NCBI RefSeq assembly: GCF_028606985.1 | Contig: NZ_CP117416.1 | Location: forward strand, 2,890,001-2,954,000 | Direction of reading: 5' to 3' | Source: Paenibacillus kyungheensis | GTDB lineage: Bacteria > Bacillota > Bacilli > Paenibacillales > Paenibacillaceae | DNA: 64,000 bases | Part shown: positions 1 through 8,551 of the stretch, in pieces | How positions within the stretch are numbered: position 1 is the stretch's first letter | How the letters are laid out: every line of letters starts with the position of its first letter | Position numbers and translations under genes: made by a program | Notes under the pieces: generated by a model | What the model was told of the DNA's origin: nothing | The model's database searches: none | What the model saw: the letters and a program-made list of their open reading frames with translations, nothing else

Positions 1-1
1 T

Positions 2-892
2 ACGAATAACAACAAATTGTACAAACAAAAATTAAAAATATTGAAAAAGTTATATCATTACCAAAACAGTGATTATGATGCTACACGTCAGGTCATTATT
101 TATCGTGAAGAAGCAGTAACACCAGATGAACGTGAACGATTGCAACAAGATCACTGGAAAATTAACGAGATTATATCGATCGATCATAATACGCTTATTG
201 AATCTATTAGAGTCTGGGGACAAGATGAACAGTTATCGCTAGAACGTGCTAGCGCTGAATTTATAGCGGCTGTAGGTGGCAGTTACCCTCGTGGAATGAC
301 AACTTTACATAGTACACTTTTTGCAAAAACCGTACCTGAGCATGATTATCAACCAGCACGTCGCCTGATAGCATGTGGAGTGTGTGGATTTTCAACTTCC
401 AATGCAACACCGCATGATGGACATTGGAGTAATATTGCTTCTATACGGAACTCGTTGTATCAAGGTAGACTGTACCATTCCGTAATCGGTGTTTATACCG
501 ATCTACAAGAAAGGCTCACCTTACCTGCTGTCTCGCCTACAGAAGAAGATATCAATGTTTTTCGCAATCTACTACATCATTTGGATCAAGCCCATGAAGA
601 TGAGACTCCGGGTTCATATGAGAAGCGTCTTACTGCTGCCAAATTAATCAAAGGAAATGCAGGCACAAGGCGAGATATTTTACAAACGTTAGCAATCGCA
701 GGGATTCTACCTAATTCACAGATATCACTTGACCCGTTAACATGGACTTCATTTGAAGATATGGTAGATCCAGAGGTGAATCTCAACAATACCAAAGGTC
801 GTTCCGATATGGAGATGCCCTGGGCAGCTTGGGAAGGCAAATTAAGAGTCAATTGGGATCAAGCACGTCTATTATTCGGAGCGTATTTATAA
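2..892 (+). CDS. hypothetical protein, 5' end outside window
   Basis: I do not recognise this protein. The frame is open to the left edge; a TTG at 17 is possible, but no ribosome binding site precedes it, so the gene most likely begins outside the window. It encodes about 295 residues with no signal peptide or membrane segment. A short Cys pair (ACGVCGF, near residue 120 counted from the TTG) lies among several His residues and could bind a metal, but this is only suggestive. The C-terminal third is rich in acidic and Trp residues. A strong terminator follows directly, so this is the last gene of its unit. Coding is likely from the long uninterrupted frame. Confidence 0.65.
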   Translation, partial: TNNNKLYKQKLKILKKLYHYQNSDYDATRQVIIYREEAVTPDERERLQQDHWKINEIISIDHNTLIESIRVWGQDEQLSLERASAEFIAAVGGSYPRGMTTLHSTLFAKTVPEHDYQPARRLIACGVCGFSTSNATPHDGHWSNIASIRNSLYQGRLYHSVIGVYTDLQERLTLPAVSPTEEDINVFRNLLHHLDQAHEDETPGSYEKRLTAAKLIKGNAGTRRDILQTLAIAGILPNSQISLDPLTWTSFEDMVDPEVNLNNTKGRSDMEMPWAAWEGKLRVNWDQARLLFGAYL

Positions 893-912
893 AAAGAATA
901 AATACAGAAAAA

Positions 913-948
913 AACCTGCCACTCTCTAAAGTAGGCAGGTTCTTTTGT
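913..948 (+). terminator. intrinsic terminator after the first gene
   Basis: An 8-bp perfect stem (AACCTGCC 913-920 with GGCAGGTT 934-941) is followed by a T-rich tail. It lies 20 bp after the upstream stop codon. It could also serve the DUF896 gene arriving on the other strand, because A residues flank the left arm. Confidence 0.85.
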
Positions 949-989
949 TAACCAGTAGAATATTTATTATAAATAAAGCCAATCATATC

Positions 990-1217
990 TTATTGATGTT
1001 TACCTTGTTCTTTTTCCATGCGAATTTTATCGGGTGTAACATCATTTCCTAATTCATCCACAACAGTCAAACCTGAGAAAGTACTCAGTACCTGTCCACG
1101 GATTTCGCTTAAATATTCTTTACGCAAGACTTGCTGTTCCGCTTTCTCTTCAGCAGTCAGACCTTCTTCACGCTGTTTTTTAGCCAATTCATTAATACGA
1201 TTCAAACTTACTATCAT
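990..1217 (-). CDS. DUF896 (UPF0291) family small protein, YnzC-like
   Basis: This 75-residue, highly charged, helical protein matches the DUF896/UPF0291 family, whose Bacillus subtilis member is YnzC. The family pattern is visible: an N-terminal INELAKK helix, then EEKAEQQ and LRKEYL, then a conserved VVDELGNDVTPDKI segment near residues 52-66. Length agrees with the family (about 75-80). The ATG is preceded by AAAGGAGA at good spacing. The cellular role of the family is unknown; in B. subtilis ynzC lies beside the SOS cell-division gene yneA, but no such neighbour is present here. The gene appears monocistronic. Confidence 0.88.
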   Translation of the reverse strand: MIVSLNRINELAKKQREEGLTAEEKAEQQVLRKEYLSEIRGQVLSTFSGLTVVDELGNDVTPDKIRMEKEQGKHQ

Positions 1218-1389
1218 TTGTACTCTCTCCTTTCACTTCCTTGTTCCTATTATACACAAACACATGTGATTAGCGAAATTGTATATCTATTGGAAGTATC
1301 TGATTCTCTTGATATTAACAATAACCTTTTATCTTAATATTAAGATAAATATAATATACTATATATTTGTTGCTAATACAAGTTTTTGC

Positions 1390-1675
1390 TTAGAAATTCT
1401 TAAGGATCACATAAGAACACATACAAAAGCTGATCAAGATACCGCTTATACATACAATCGTGTTGAAGTATTTCTGATTTTTATGATCTTTGTAAACGTT
1501 AAACTGTTTTTGATTACTGTAGAACGCTAAATAATTGATTCCTAGCCATAACAAACCCCAACATAATAGGCATATATACCATATAAAATCCAATAAGATT
1601 GGCAAAAGCCTGTATAGCTATCACTCTCCATATTACCAACCTGGGATACTTTCTGGTTGCACTCTGTTCTAACAT
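1390..1675 (-). pseudogene. small membrane protein gene, possibly frameshifted
   Basis: An ATG at 1675 with AAAGGAGA eight bases upstream opens a 53-codon frame that ends at 1514 (N-terminus MLEQSATRKYPR). It contains one clear hydrophobic segment. The next frame over the same DNA stays open to 1390 and encodes a second hydrophobic region (around SGILISFCMC). A shift near a GGGG run at about 1558 would join them into one protein of about 95 residues with two or three membrane segments. Either a frameshifted gene or a genuine 53-residue peptide would fit. I do not recognise the family. A terminator separates it from the transport operon upstream. Confidence 0.4.
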
Positions 1676-1702
1676 ATTATTATTCTCCTTTGTATTTCCC
1701 AA

Positions 1703-1742
1703 ACAAAAAAAACACGCGCTACCCTGTTAAGGATGGCGCGTG
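1703..1742 (-). terminator. terminator of the HlyD/ABC-2 operon
   Basis: The stem CACGCGC (1713-1719) / GCGCGTG (1736-1742) with a short internal mismatch is followed, on the minus strand, by a run of eight T. It lies 66 bp past the stop of the ABC-2 permease. Confidence 0.8.
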
Positions 1743-1807
1743 CTTCGCGTTTGGTCATATTGAATTTTTCTTATTCTACCATGTCTATATTTATGGGGCA
1801 AATACTA

Positions 1808-3019
1808 TCAGTATTTTGATTCTACAGTTGTCTGCTCTACTTGGATAACTTCCCCTGCTTGTTGTTCAGACTTTTTGAACGCTAATGGATAAGCAATAAG
1901 GGCAATCAATAAGCTAATCAATCCTATCAAGCTAAGTGCCAATATATCTTGCACAATAGCGGACATGCCCTGACCTTTTAAAGTAATGGCTCGTACTGCA
2001 TCCAGATAATAAGTTAACGGTAACGCTTTGGCAACCATTTGCAAAAACGTAGGCATCGCTTCTAACGGCCATGTATAACCAGATAACATAAAGGAAGGTA
2101 CAGCGATCAGCATCAATGTCTGGGTAGCATCAACTTTGGTACGTGAGAACAGACTGAACAAAAATCCTAATCCACATAAGGCTAGATTAAAAGCAATCGA
2201 AATGAGAAGAAAAGGCAACAACTGTCCTTTGAATGGAATATGAAATGCAAATGCCGCTATGCTGAATACTGTGATCACATTGACCATTCCTGCTAGAAAA
2301 TAAGGTGTAAGCTTAGCAATCGCAAGTCTCCACGGGGTATGTCGCCAGTGGTAAAACCGACTCCATGTGCCAAGCTCTTTATCTCTTGTACATGATAAAG
2401 CAATACCTAACAATAAACATTGCTGAAGCGCTGTAGAGATAACACCGATTGGCATAAATAATTTGTAATTATACACCGGATTGTATAATACACGTGAACG
2501 AAAAGGAATCGTGCTAAAAACAGAATTGGCTTGATTGCTATTCATTCCTTTTTGCTCCAATGCTTTCATTGATGCCCCTGCACTCACACTACTAATGACC
2601 TGATTCGCAATTCGACTAGCGCTGTTGGAGTACATTAGATTACTACCATCAATCACTGTCAGTATCGGAACATTTTCACCATGCTTGAGTGACGCTGAAA
2701 AGTCATTAGGTATAATCAAGCCTACTTTAAATTGTCCCTCTTCGACTTGCTGGACAATATCATCTTGATTCCAGCTTTGCTTGGTAACCGCAAAGGTATC
2801 GGTAGCATCGAACGCTTGAATAATTTGCCGGCTTAATTGCGAATTGTCGCCATCATAGACAACGATCGGAATCTCTGTAATCCGTTCATGTGAATATAAA
2901 AATCCAAATAATACAGAATATAAAATCGGTGTAATTAATAAAATAATAATCAGCTTTTTGTCTTTAAGCATCAATCCCAATTCTTCGCGGAATACTTTTC
3001 CTATCGTAAACCGTTCCAT
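1808..3019 (-). CDS. ABC-2 type transporter permease (YhhJ/YbhR-like)
   Basis: This is an integral membrane permease of the ABC-2 family, 403 residues from the ATG at 3019 (AAAGGAG nine bases upstream; the longer frame overlaps the previous gene). One N-terminal membrane helix (about residues 20-42) is followed by a large extracytoplasmic domain containing a VVYDGD segment. Five or so C-terminal helices follow, with the ABC-2 signature area around LSGYTWPLEAMP. This topology is typical of drug or lipid exporters that work with an HlyD-type adaptor. It starts 1 bp after the stop of the HlyD gene, so the two are co-translated. No ATP-binding subunit is encoded beside it, so the partner ATPase must come from elsewhere or the pair is incomplete. 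Confidence 0.9.
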   Translation of the reverse strand: MERFTIGKVFREELGLMLKDKKLIIILLITPILYSVLFGFLYSHERITEIPIVVYDGDNSQLSRQIIQAFDATDTFAVTKQSWNQDDIVQQVEEGQFKVGLIIPNDFSASLKHGENVPILTVIDGSNLMYSNSASRIANQVISSVSAGASMKALEQKGMNSNQANSVFSTIPFRSRVLYNPVYNYKLFMPIGVISTALQQCLLLGIALSCTRDKELGTWSRFYHWRHTPWRLAIAKLTPYFLAGMVNVITVFSIAAFAFHIPFKGQLLPFLLISIAFNLALCGLGFLFSLFSRTKVDATQTLMLIAVPSFMLSGYTWPLEAMPTFLQMVAKALPLTYYLDAVRAITLKGQGMSAIVQDILALSLIGLISLLIALIAYPLAFKKSEQQAGEVIQVEQTTVESKY

Positions 3020-3020
3020 A

Positions 3021-4469
3021 TTACTGAACTCCTTTACCATGGAAAATAACCGTCGAACCTGTAGGTACTGTAGCAGGCAGATTGAGCAATTCTACTTTGA
3101 CTCCGAATGAACGGATATCTGTATCACCAGAAGTTTGACTTGGTTTTTGAATCGCAAAGTCAGCCGCGGCATCAATGACACTTACTTTTCCTTTAACGAC
3201 TGTATTTCCAGAAAGTAAAGTCACTTGAACAGGATCACCTACTCGAAGTCCATTCAGATCGGTTTCGGTTACGTAAAATTTCGCCCAGCGCTGGCTAGTA
3301 GTCTCCAGTGCATAGACCGGGAAGCCTGCACTTGCCATTTCACCAACATTTAATGACTTGGATTGTATTACTCCATCGACAGAAGCACGCAATACGGTAT
3401 AGCTAAAATACGTTTGAGCTTCTTGCAAAGCGGCTTTCGCCTGACTCACTTGTGAACGGGCTGCTTTGACTTTGGATTTGGCTTGGGTGAGTGTAGCTGT
3501 TGCTTGCTCGATAGCGCCTTGGGCTTGAGCAACAGCACCTTGAGCTTGGGCTACAGCGCCTTGAGCTTGATCAATGCCTGCTGTTGCCGCTTTGACTCCT
3601 TCTTGTTGCAAAGCTACTTGCCCTTGTCCGGCTTTCGCTTCTTTTATACTTGCTAATGCTTGTTCATATTGCGCTTGCGCCGCCGCAATCTCTTGTGGAC
3701 GACTTCCTTTTTGTACTAATTGGAGCTGTTGGACTGCCGCGTCATATTTCGCCTGTGCTTGTTTTTGTTCAATAGTGGCTTGATCGAGTGCGGCTTCGGT
3801 AGCTAACCCGTTGGTATGTAATTGCTGCACACGTTTGAGACTTTTATTCACAGTTGCTAGTGCTTCTTTGGTTATTTGCATATTCACTTTCGCTTGTTGA
3901 ATCTCTTCAGGTCTGGCTCCACTTTTGAGCGCTTCCCATTTGGCTTTAGCGGCTTTGGCAGCAGCTTCAGCTTCTTGCAGTTTGCTAGAAGCGGTATTCG
4001 CTGTCACATCCACTGTCATTTCGCCCTGACTTTTTTTCACCTGTGCAGCATTCACTGCGGCTTGGGCTTCGGTCACACTTGCACTCGCTTGTACTTTGCC
4101 TGCTTGCGCCTGAGTTACTCCAGCTTGAGCTTGTTCAACACCAGCTTGGGCTTGAGCTACATTAGCATTCGCTGTCTCAACCGCAGCTTGAGCTTGCGCT
4201 ACTTTATTCTGCAATTCTTTACTTTCAAGACGAGCAATAATCTGCCCTTTTTTCACTTGCTGTCCTTCTTGTACTAACAATTGATCCACTCTACCAGCTA
4301 CTTTGAAGCTAGCATTAATGACATCTGATTCGACATAAGCAGTTGGTGTAGAAGTCGATGCTTCTGCATTTAATAAATGACCTTGTTTTCCCCATGTAAA
4401 CACCGCATAAAAGCAAAGCAAGATTGCGATCACAATCACACTGTATATGGCGTATTTTTTAAATTTCAT
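3021..4469 (-). CDS. HlyD/EmrA-type membrane fusion (adaptor) protein
   Basis: This 482-residue periplasmic-adaptor-like protein is anchored by one N-terminal helix (about residues 7-25). A first half lipoyl segment (VDQLLVQEGQQVKKGQIIARL, about 62-82) leads into a very long coiled coil of Ala/Gln-rich repeats (AQAQAGV-type units, about 85-360). The second half lipoyl and beta-barrel region follows (SVDGVIQSKSLNVGEMAS and beyond). Such adaptors link an inner-membrane pump to substrate export; in a Gram-positive the coiled coil probably reaches across the wall. It is the first gene of an operon with the ABC-2 permease. The coiled coil is unusually long and low in complexity, which suggests expansion by internal duplication. 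Confidence 0.9.
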   Translation of the reverse strand: MKFKKYAIYSVIVIAILLCFYAVFTWGKQGHLLNAEASTSTPTAYVESDVINASFKVAGRVDQLLVQEGQQVKKGQIIARLESKELQNKVAQAQAAVETANANVAQAQAGVEQAQAGVTQAQAGKVQASASVTEAQAAVNAAQVKKSQGEMTVDVTANTASSKLQEAEAAAKAAKAKWEALKSGARPEEIQQAKVNMQITKEALATVNKSLKRVQQLHTNGLATEAALDQATIEQKQAQAKYDAAVQQLQLVQKGSRPQEIAAAQAQYEQALASIKEAKAGQGQVALQQEGVKAATAGIDQAQGAVAQAQGAVAQAQGAIEQATATLTQAKSKVKAARSQVSQAKAALQEAQTYFSYTVLRASVDGVIQSKSLNVGEMASAGFPVYALETTSQRWAKFYVTETDLNGLRVGDPVQVTLLSGNTVVKGKVSVIDAAADFAIQKPSQTSGDTDIRSFGVKVELLNLPATVPTGSTVIFHGKGVQ

Positions 4470-4498
4470 GTAAGACTCCTCCTATAGAATGTAGTCGT

Positions 4499-4549
4499 AA
4501 AATAAGGTTAACTCGTAAATAAACCAACCTGTGTACGCATAGGTTGGTT
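4499..4549 (-). promoter_or_regulatory. promoter and inverted-repeat operator of the HlyD/ABC-2 operon
   Basis: On the minus strand TTGGTT (4522-4527) and TATTTT (4499-4504), spaced 17 bp, form a plausible sigma-A promoter. The -35 lies inside a 28-bp imperfect palindrome with perfect 9-bp arms AACCAACCT (4522-4530) and AGGTTGGTT (4541-4549). There is no T tract, so this is an operator rather than a terminator. Its long dyad resembles TetR-family sites more than the T-N11-A sites of LysR regulators. Confidence 0.6.
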
Positions 4550-4761
4550 AGGATTATTCGCTTGTATGGGGATCTAGATTCCAACGAATAACGAAAAGAA
4601 TAGCTATGTAGTCTCAATATAACATATACTTGTAGTACACTATATCTACCATAAGTAGACTTGTATAATCTTTTAGTTCACTTAAAATTAAGCTAATGAT
4701 CATCAACTATTATTATTAACAATCATCAACAATATGGAAGCGGAAAATGAGAGGATTACAT

Positions 4762-5649
4762 ATGAATATAGAGCAAATGGAATATATTATTGAAGTAGCT
4801 AAATGCGGATCATTAACCAAAGCCGCTGAAAATTGTCATATTACAGTAACCGGAGTCAGTCGTGCGATCTCTTTATTTGAACAAGAAATCGGTATGCGAA
4901 TATTTATACGTTCTCGCTCGGGAACTACTGTGACTCCTGAAGGACAAAGCATCATTACCAAAGCCAGTCGAATTCTCAAGCAAATCGAAGAACTCAAATC
5001 AGAAGCGCAAAGTTATCGGGAAATGAATAATGCCAAATTACGCATTTCTACGATTCCCGGACCGATCTCTTTATTAATAGATGTAATCACTGAACTCAAA
5101 AAAGAATTTCCAAATAGCCGGATAGAAATCAAAGAAAATAGTACAGATGCTGTAATTGATGATGTGGAGCATGAACGTAGTGATATCGGCTTTTTTCTTT
5201 TAAAAGAACATCATTTACCTACTACATCAGATCTGATATTTGAGCCGTTAATGAAAGATAATATGGTGCTGGGTGTTAGTGTACACAGTCCTCTCTCCAA
5301 CCAATCATCAGTTACTTTGCAAGATTTGAAAGACTATCCGTTTGTACTATATAACGATCCATATATTATCGCTTTTGTTAACACGTTAGATAAGCCGGAT
5401 ATTTTATTTCAAAGTAATAATGTAGAAGCTATTCTCAAAGCCGTCAAAGAAGATATAGCAGTAACAATTGGTACCGATTATTCGTTTCGCGGGTATACGA
5501 TGTCTCAAAATCGAGGGATTGTCACAATACCTTTTGAAATATCAGCGGAAGACCCTTCTTATCTATGGTCTGTCACCTCACGTAATAATACGGCGTCTGA
5601 AGCAGAGCAACTGTTTGTCAAAAGAGTCAAAAATCTATTACTCCTTTAA
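4762..5649 (+). CDS. LysR-family transcriptional regulator
   Basis: This 295-residue LysR-type regulator has an N-terminal winged helix-turn-helix (about residues 1-60: MEYIIEVAKCGSLTKAAEN, then SRAISLFEQEIG) and a periplasmic-binding-protein-like effector domain (about 90-290). The ATG at 4762 is chosen because GAGAGG precedes it at normal spacing; the in-frame ATG at 4747 has no such site. It is divergent from the HlyD/ABC-2 operon with about 290 bp between starts, the usual layout for a LysR protein that controls its neighbour. The effector is unknown. Confidence 0.9.
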   Translation: MNIEQMEYIIEVAKCGSLTKAAENCHITVTGVSRAISLFEQEIGMRIFIRSRSGTTVTPEGQSIITKASRILKQIEELKSEAQSYREMNNAKLRISTIPGPISLLIDVITELKKEFPNSRIEIKENSTDAVIDDVEHERSDIGFFLLKEHHLPTTSDLIFEPLMKDNMVLGVSVHSPLSNQSSVTLQDLKDYPFVLYNDPYIIAFVNTLDKPDILFQSNNVEAILKAVKEDIAVTIGTDYSFRGYTMSQNRGIVTIPFEISAEDPSYLWSVTSRNNTASEAEQLFVKRVKNLLLL

Positions 5650-5668
5650 GTAGATACGCTGCAATACA

Positions 5669-5707
5669 AAAAGAATGATCCCTTTATTAATGAAGGATCA
5701 TTCTTTT
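5669..5707. terminator. bidirectional terminator between lysR and the methyltransferase
   Basis: A 13-bp perfect inverted repeat (5669-5681 and 5695-5707) with A/T ends serves convergent genes on both strands. Confidence 0.85.
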
Positions 5708-5711
5708 AAAG

Positions 5712-6647
5712 TTATGATTGAGCGGATATATTTGCTGGGATTTCCATCGTATACATGCTGCGATCTTGCAGTCGTATCAATACTTTGCCAAAACGTCCGC
5801 CTTCTTGAATCGATACAATACCTGAAGGATATTGTTGATCTAAATAATCGGAGATCACTTGCTTGGCATCTGCACGTATATTAACCTGATGTAAATGAAG
5901 TATCATCATCACATGTTGTAACGCATCGTGCTTGGACATTTCAACTGTTTTCATTTCATGCGTAACAATTGACTCGTATGCATACCCTTTTAAATATAAC
6001 AAATGAAGTAAATACCCCATATCTGAACCATGATGTTGTATCGGTTGGTTATCTTCACTGACAAGCGGTAACACTTCATTCACCAGACTGTTTTCTCTTG
6101 GCCCCGCAGTTGAACTAATATAACAGAATTGACTAGCACATTGTAGTACTTTCTCTACACTTGGCCAATCATAGATGACTGGACACATCGAGACAAATAC
6201 TAGATCAAAAGCTTGATTCCACCCTTTAGCTGTAACATCAATATCTTGAAATTCTTCTGGCACAATCGTAACTTTACCTGAAGCCATACGATCTGCATTT
6301 TCTTGTAACAATTGTTGTAAAGGAACACAAGGTTCAACCGATGTGACCATTCCACCTCGCTGTGCAAACGGAATCGAAAATCCACCAGATGCTGCTCCAA
6401 TATCAAGAATAGAAGCATTTTCAAATGGAACGCCTTGTCCTTGAATCCAATTTAGGATTCGTGTAGTTCTTTGTTGACCTTCTGCCGAGAATACGTCTTT
6501 GTTAAATGAGACTGCTTTGGTATCAAATGAATGAGCAGGGTCTATGCCTGATGCTTTCATTTGTTTCACCGCTGTAAACGAATCATTCGCCCATGCTTGC
6601 TCCCATACTAACGGATGAAATAAATCATTTGATATATCGTTTGTCAT
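5712..6647 (-). CDS. class I SAM-dependent methyltransferase
   Basis: This 311-residue cytosolic protein has a Rossmann-type methyltransferase core. Motif I is ILDIGAASGGFSIPFA (about residues 79-94). An acidic end of beta-2 follows (VTSVEPCVPL), and motif IV is near FDLVFVSMCPVIYD (about 147-160). The substrate cannot be told from sequence; the N-terminal 70 residues and the His-rich C-terminal half are not diagnostic. It is monocistronic, with its stop immediately beside a bidirectional terminator. The start at 6647 is preceded by AAAGAGGGATACC, an acceptable ribosome binding site. Confidence 0.85.
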   Translation of the reverse strand: MTNDISNDLFHPLVWEQAWANDSFTAVKQMKASGIDPAHSFDTKAVSFNKDVFSAEGQQRTTRILNWIQGQGVPFENASILDIGAASGGFSIPFAQRGGMVTSVEPCVPLQQLLQENADRMASGKVTIVPEEFQDIDVTAKGWNQAFDLVFVSMCPVIYDWPSVEKVLQCASQFCYISSTAGPRENSLVNEVLPLVSEDNQPIQHHGSDMGYLLHLLYLKGYAYESIVTHEMKTVEMSKHDALQHVMMILHLHQVNIRADAKQVISDYLDQQYPSGIVSIQEGGRFGKVLIRLQDRSMYTMEIPANISAQS

Positions 6648-6757
6648 GGTATCCCTCTTTCATTATTCAAAGTCTATTAAAGATATATAATATCTATAAT
6701 GTATGTAATCTATGCTTTTGTCAATGATTATAATGATTTCAATGTAAAAATATGACT

Positions 6758-7315
6758 TTATTTGGATTTTTGGGAGCCTTTTTTAGCGCGGAATCGTCTA
6801 ACTTTCATTAAATTCCCACATGTTTTATCTTCACAATAACGCTTGGTACGACTACGTGTATCATCATAAAAGACCCAGCGACAGTCTGGATTATCACAGA
6901 TACGAATACGATGAATATCTTGATCTAGCACAGTATGCACGAAATCCGATACAATATCAGCCATCACGCTATTCCAATCCCCAGTTAACGGTACATAGGC
7001 TAACTGTCTGCTTCCATCACTATTATTCCACTGTCTAATCACAGGAACTTGTGCCATAATCTTATTCAATTGATCCCAGTTGATCTGGTCTGCTGACGAA
7101 CCGTTGGCAAGCGCTATTGCATAATCATGCAGTAATTTTCGCAGTGAGTGTAATGACTGTAACTCGCTTGTTGATGCCGGAACAGATGCTGTTAATTTCC
7201 AATCCTCTACAAAACGTTGTTGCCATGAAGTCAGTACCAAGCGATCTTCATGCTTACCACTTTCTCGAAAATCATGCCAATCGCTGTTGATAAAATCTGT
7301 CCATAAAGTATCCAT
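6758..7315 (-). CDS. CGNR zinc finger (ABATE domain) protein
   Basis: The 185-residue protein has an N-terminal ABATE-type helical region and a C-terminal zinc finger. The finger reads C-N-P-D-C-R-W-V-F-Y-D then RYCEDKTCGN, giving a CX4C...CX4C cluster with the family's CGN motif. The following basic tail (KVRRFRAKKGSQ) is typical of CGNR fingers, which are thought to bind nucleic acid and act as stress-linked regulators. The ATG at 7315 has AAGGAG nine bases upstream; the longer frame to 7375 lacks one. No operon partner is present. Confidence 0.87.
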   Translation of the reverse strand: MDTLWTDFINSDWHDFRESGKHEDRLVLTSWQQRFVEDWKLTASVPASTSELQSLHSLRKLLHDYAIALANGSSADQINWDQLNKIMAQVPVIRQWNNSDGSRQLAYVPLTGDWNSVMADIVSDFVHTVLDQDIHRIRICDNPDCRWVFYDDTRSRTKRYCEDKTCGNLMKVRRFRAKKGSQKSK

Positions 7316-7472
7316 TGACCTGTACTCCTTTTGCCTTTTTCTTGATGTTTGATAATTAGTAACGATCTTTATCATAAAAAGATGGTTACATTGCTTTGTT
7401 TTGTGGTATATGTATTGTAACGCTTTAGTATATCATTAGCCAGTTACATCTACTGGCAATTAGGAGGATCTT

Positions 7473-7964
7473 ATGACGAATACGAACATGTTAGATCTAC
7501 TTCTTTTGCAGAAAAAAGATATTTGGGAACACGAAGATTGGATTGTGCCTTTATCTGTAGCGTTAGAAGGTCTTACAAGTGAACAAGCCGCATGGATTCC
7601 ACCTGGTGGCGGCAATAGTATCTGGCAATTGGTACATCATATGAATTATTACAATCATGAATTATTATGTCATATGCAAAATATTGACCCAGGCCCTCGT
7701 GCCGAAAATAACAATAAAACTTTTGAGTATCATGATAGTGCAGACCATGAAGAACAATGGCAACAAGCTCTTCAAGAGATCAGACGACTTGCCAGAGCGA
7801 TTGAGTTAGAACTTGCCAAATGGGATGAAATAAAATTACAGGAGATTCGCCCTGCTGGCGATCAGACGTGGGGACAAGCTATTGCGCGTTGGCTTCCTCA
7901 TGATGCTTATCATGCCGGTCAAATTGTACTTATCCGCAGATTGCAAGGAAGCTGGAGAATCTAA
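7473..7964 (+). CDS. DinB/YfiT-like four-helix bundle protein
   Basis: This 163-residue protein belongs to the DinB-like metal-binding four-helix-bundle superfamily. The expected metal-ligand histidines are present: H55 or H56 in IWQLVHHMNYY, and H143 and H147 in PHDAYHAGQIVLIRR, the diagnostic C-terminal HXXXH. In Bacillus relatives these are bacillithiol-dependent transferases or hydrolases (BstA/YfiT types), but the substrate cannot be assigned here. The ATG has AGGAGG upstream at ideal spacing. It stands alone, divergent from the CGNR gene. Confidence 0.87.
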   Translation: MTNTNMLDLLLLQKKDIWEHEDWIVPLSVALEGLTSEQAAWIPPGGGNSIWQLVHHMNYYNHELLCHMQNIDPGPRAENNNKTFEYHDSADHEEQWQQALQEIRRLARAIELELAKWDEIKLQEIRPAGDQTWGQAIARWLPHDAYHAGQIVLIRRLQGSWRI

Positions 7965-7980
7965 TCATAGACAAAATAAA

Positions 7981-8005
7981 AATCCCTTATGATGACCAAG
8001 GGATT
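7981..8005 (-). terminator. short hairpin, weak terminator
   Basis: AATCCCTT (7981-7988) pairs with AAGGGATT (7998-8005). The minus-strand tail is T-rich, so it may back up termination of the NlpC/P60 gene; the plus-strand tail is poor. Confidence 0.45.
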
Positions 8006-8053
8006 TGGAATATTCACAGCTTATGTGATAAATATACGTATAACGTTCAAAAG

Positions 8054-8084
8054 GATTGCGATCATAATCGCGGTCTTTTTTTAT
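8054..8084 (+). terminator. terminator near the DinB-like / NlpC convergent junction
   Basis: A 9-bp stem with two G-U pairs (8054-8062 and 8067-8075, tetraloop CATA) is followed by a T run on the plus strand. It overlaps the stop codon of the convergent NlpC/P60 gene. Confidence 0.7.
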
Positions 8085-8551
8085 TTTTCTTCCATCATAC
8101 TTTGATATGCCCATTGACTTACAACATGTCTTGCCGTTACATAACGATTTTGGAAATAAGCTTCAGACAGACTGCTGATCGTTACACCATGACTTGTTGA
8201 AGCATGTGCAAAATTTCTACCATCTACCATAACGCCTACATGAGATATTCCACGTCCACTTGTATTAAAGAAAACAAGATCACCAGCACTTAAATTACTT
8301 TTTGATACGTATGTACCCATTTTCGCTTGCACACTAGCTGTGCGCGGTAATTCTATGTCGAATTTATTAAAAACGTAGCGTGTAAAACCGGAACAATCGA
8401 ATCCGTTGGTTGTTGTACCTCCCCAAACGTAAGGTGTTCCCATTACACCGCTGACGGCTTGATCAAGATTAGATGTGCTAGCAAAAGTATTTGTTGGCTG
8501 AGCTGAGAAAATGATTGCAGCGCCAAGTAGCGATAATACGACTTTCTTCAC
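8081..8551 (-). CDS. secreted NlpC/P60 family cell-wall hydrolase
   Basis: This is a 156-residue exported peptidoglycan endopeptidase. From the GTG at 8551 (AAGGGAG upstream) a signal peptide is seen (KK, hydrophobic core to about residue 17, then a likely cleavage near TFAS). It is followed by a single NlpC/P60 domain. The catalytic Cys53 is in NGFDCSGF, His104 in ISHVGV and His116 in NFAHAS, so the triad is complete. No LysM, SH3 or other wall-binding module is present, making it a minimal enzyme that probably cleaves the D-Glu-DAP bond of stem peptides. The upstream frame to 8602 has no ribosome binding site. Confidence 0.92.
   Translation of the reverse strand: MKKVVLSLLGAAIIFSAQPTNTFASTSNLDQAVSGVMGTPYVWGGTTTNGFDCSGFTRYVFNKFDIELPRTASVQAKMGTYVSKSNLSAGDLVFFNTSGRGISHVGVMVDGRNFAHASTSHGVTISSLSEAYFQNRYVTARHVVSQWAYQSMMEEK

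Noticed and set aside
1018-1530. Overlapping plus-strand frames around 1.0-1.5 kb
   Set aside because: They are antisense to the DUF896 gene or AT-rich spacer, with no binding sites or recognisable motifs.
3574-4277. Plus-strand frames antisense to the HlyD coiled coil
   Set aside because: Artefacts of the Ala/Gln repeat codons; no start signals.
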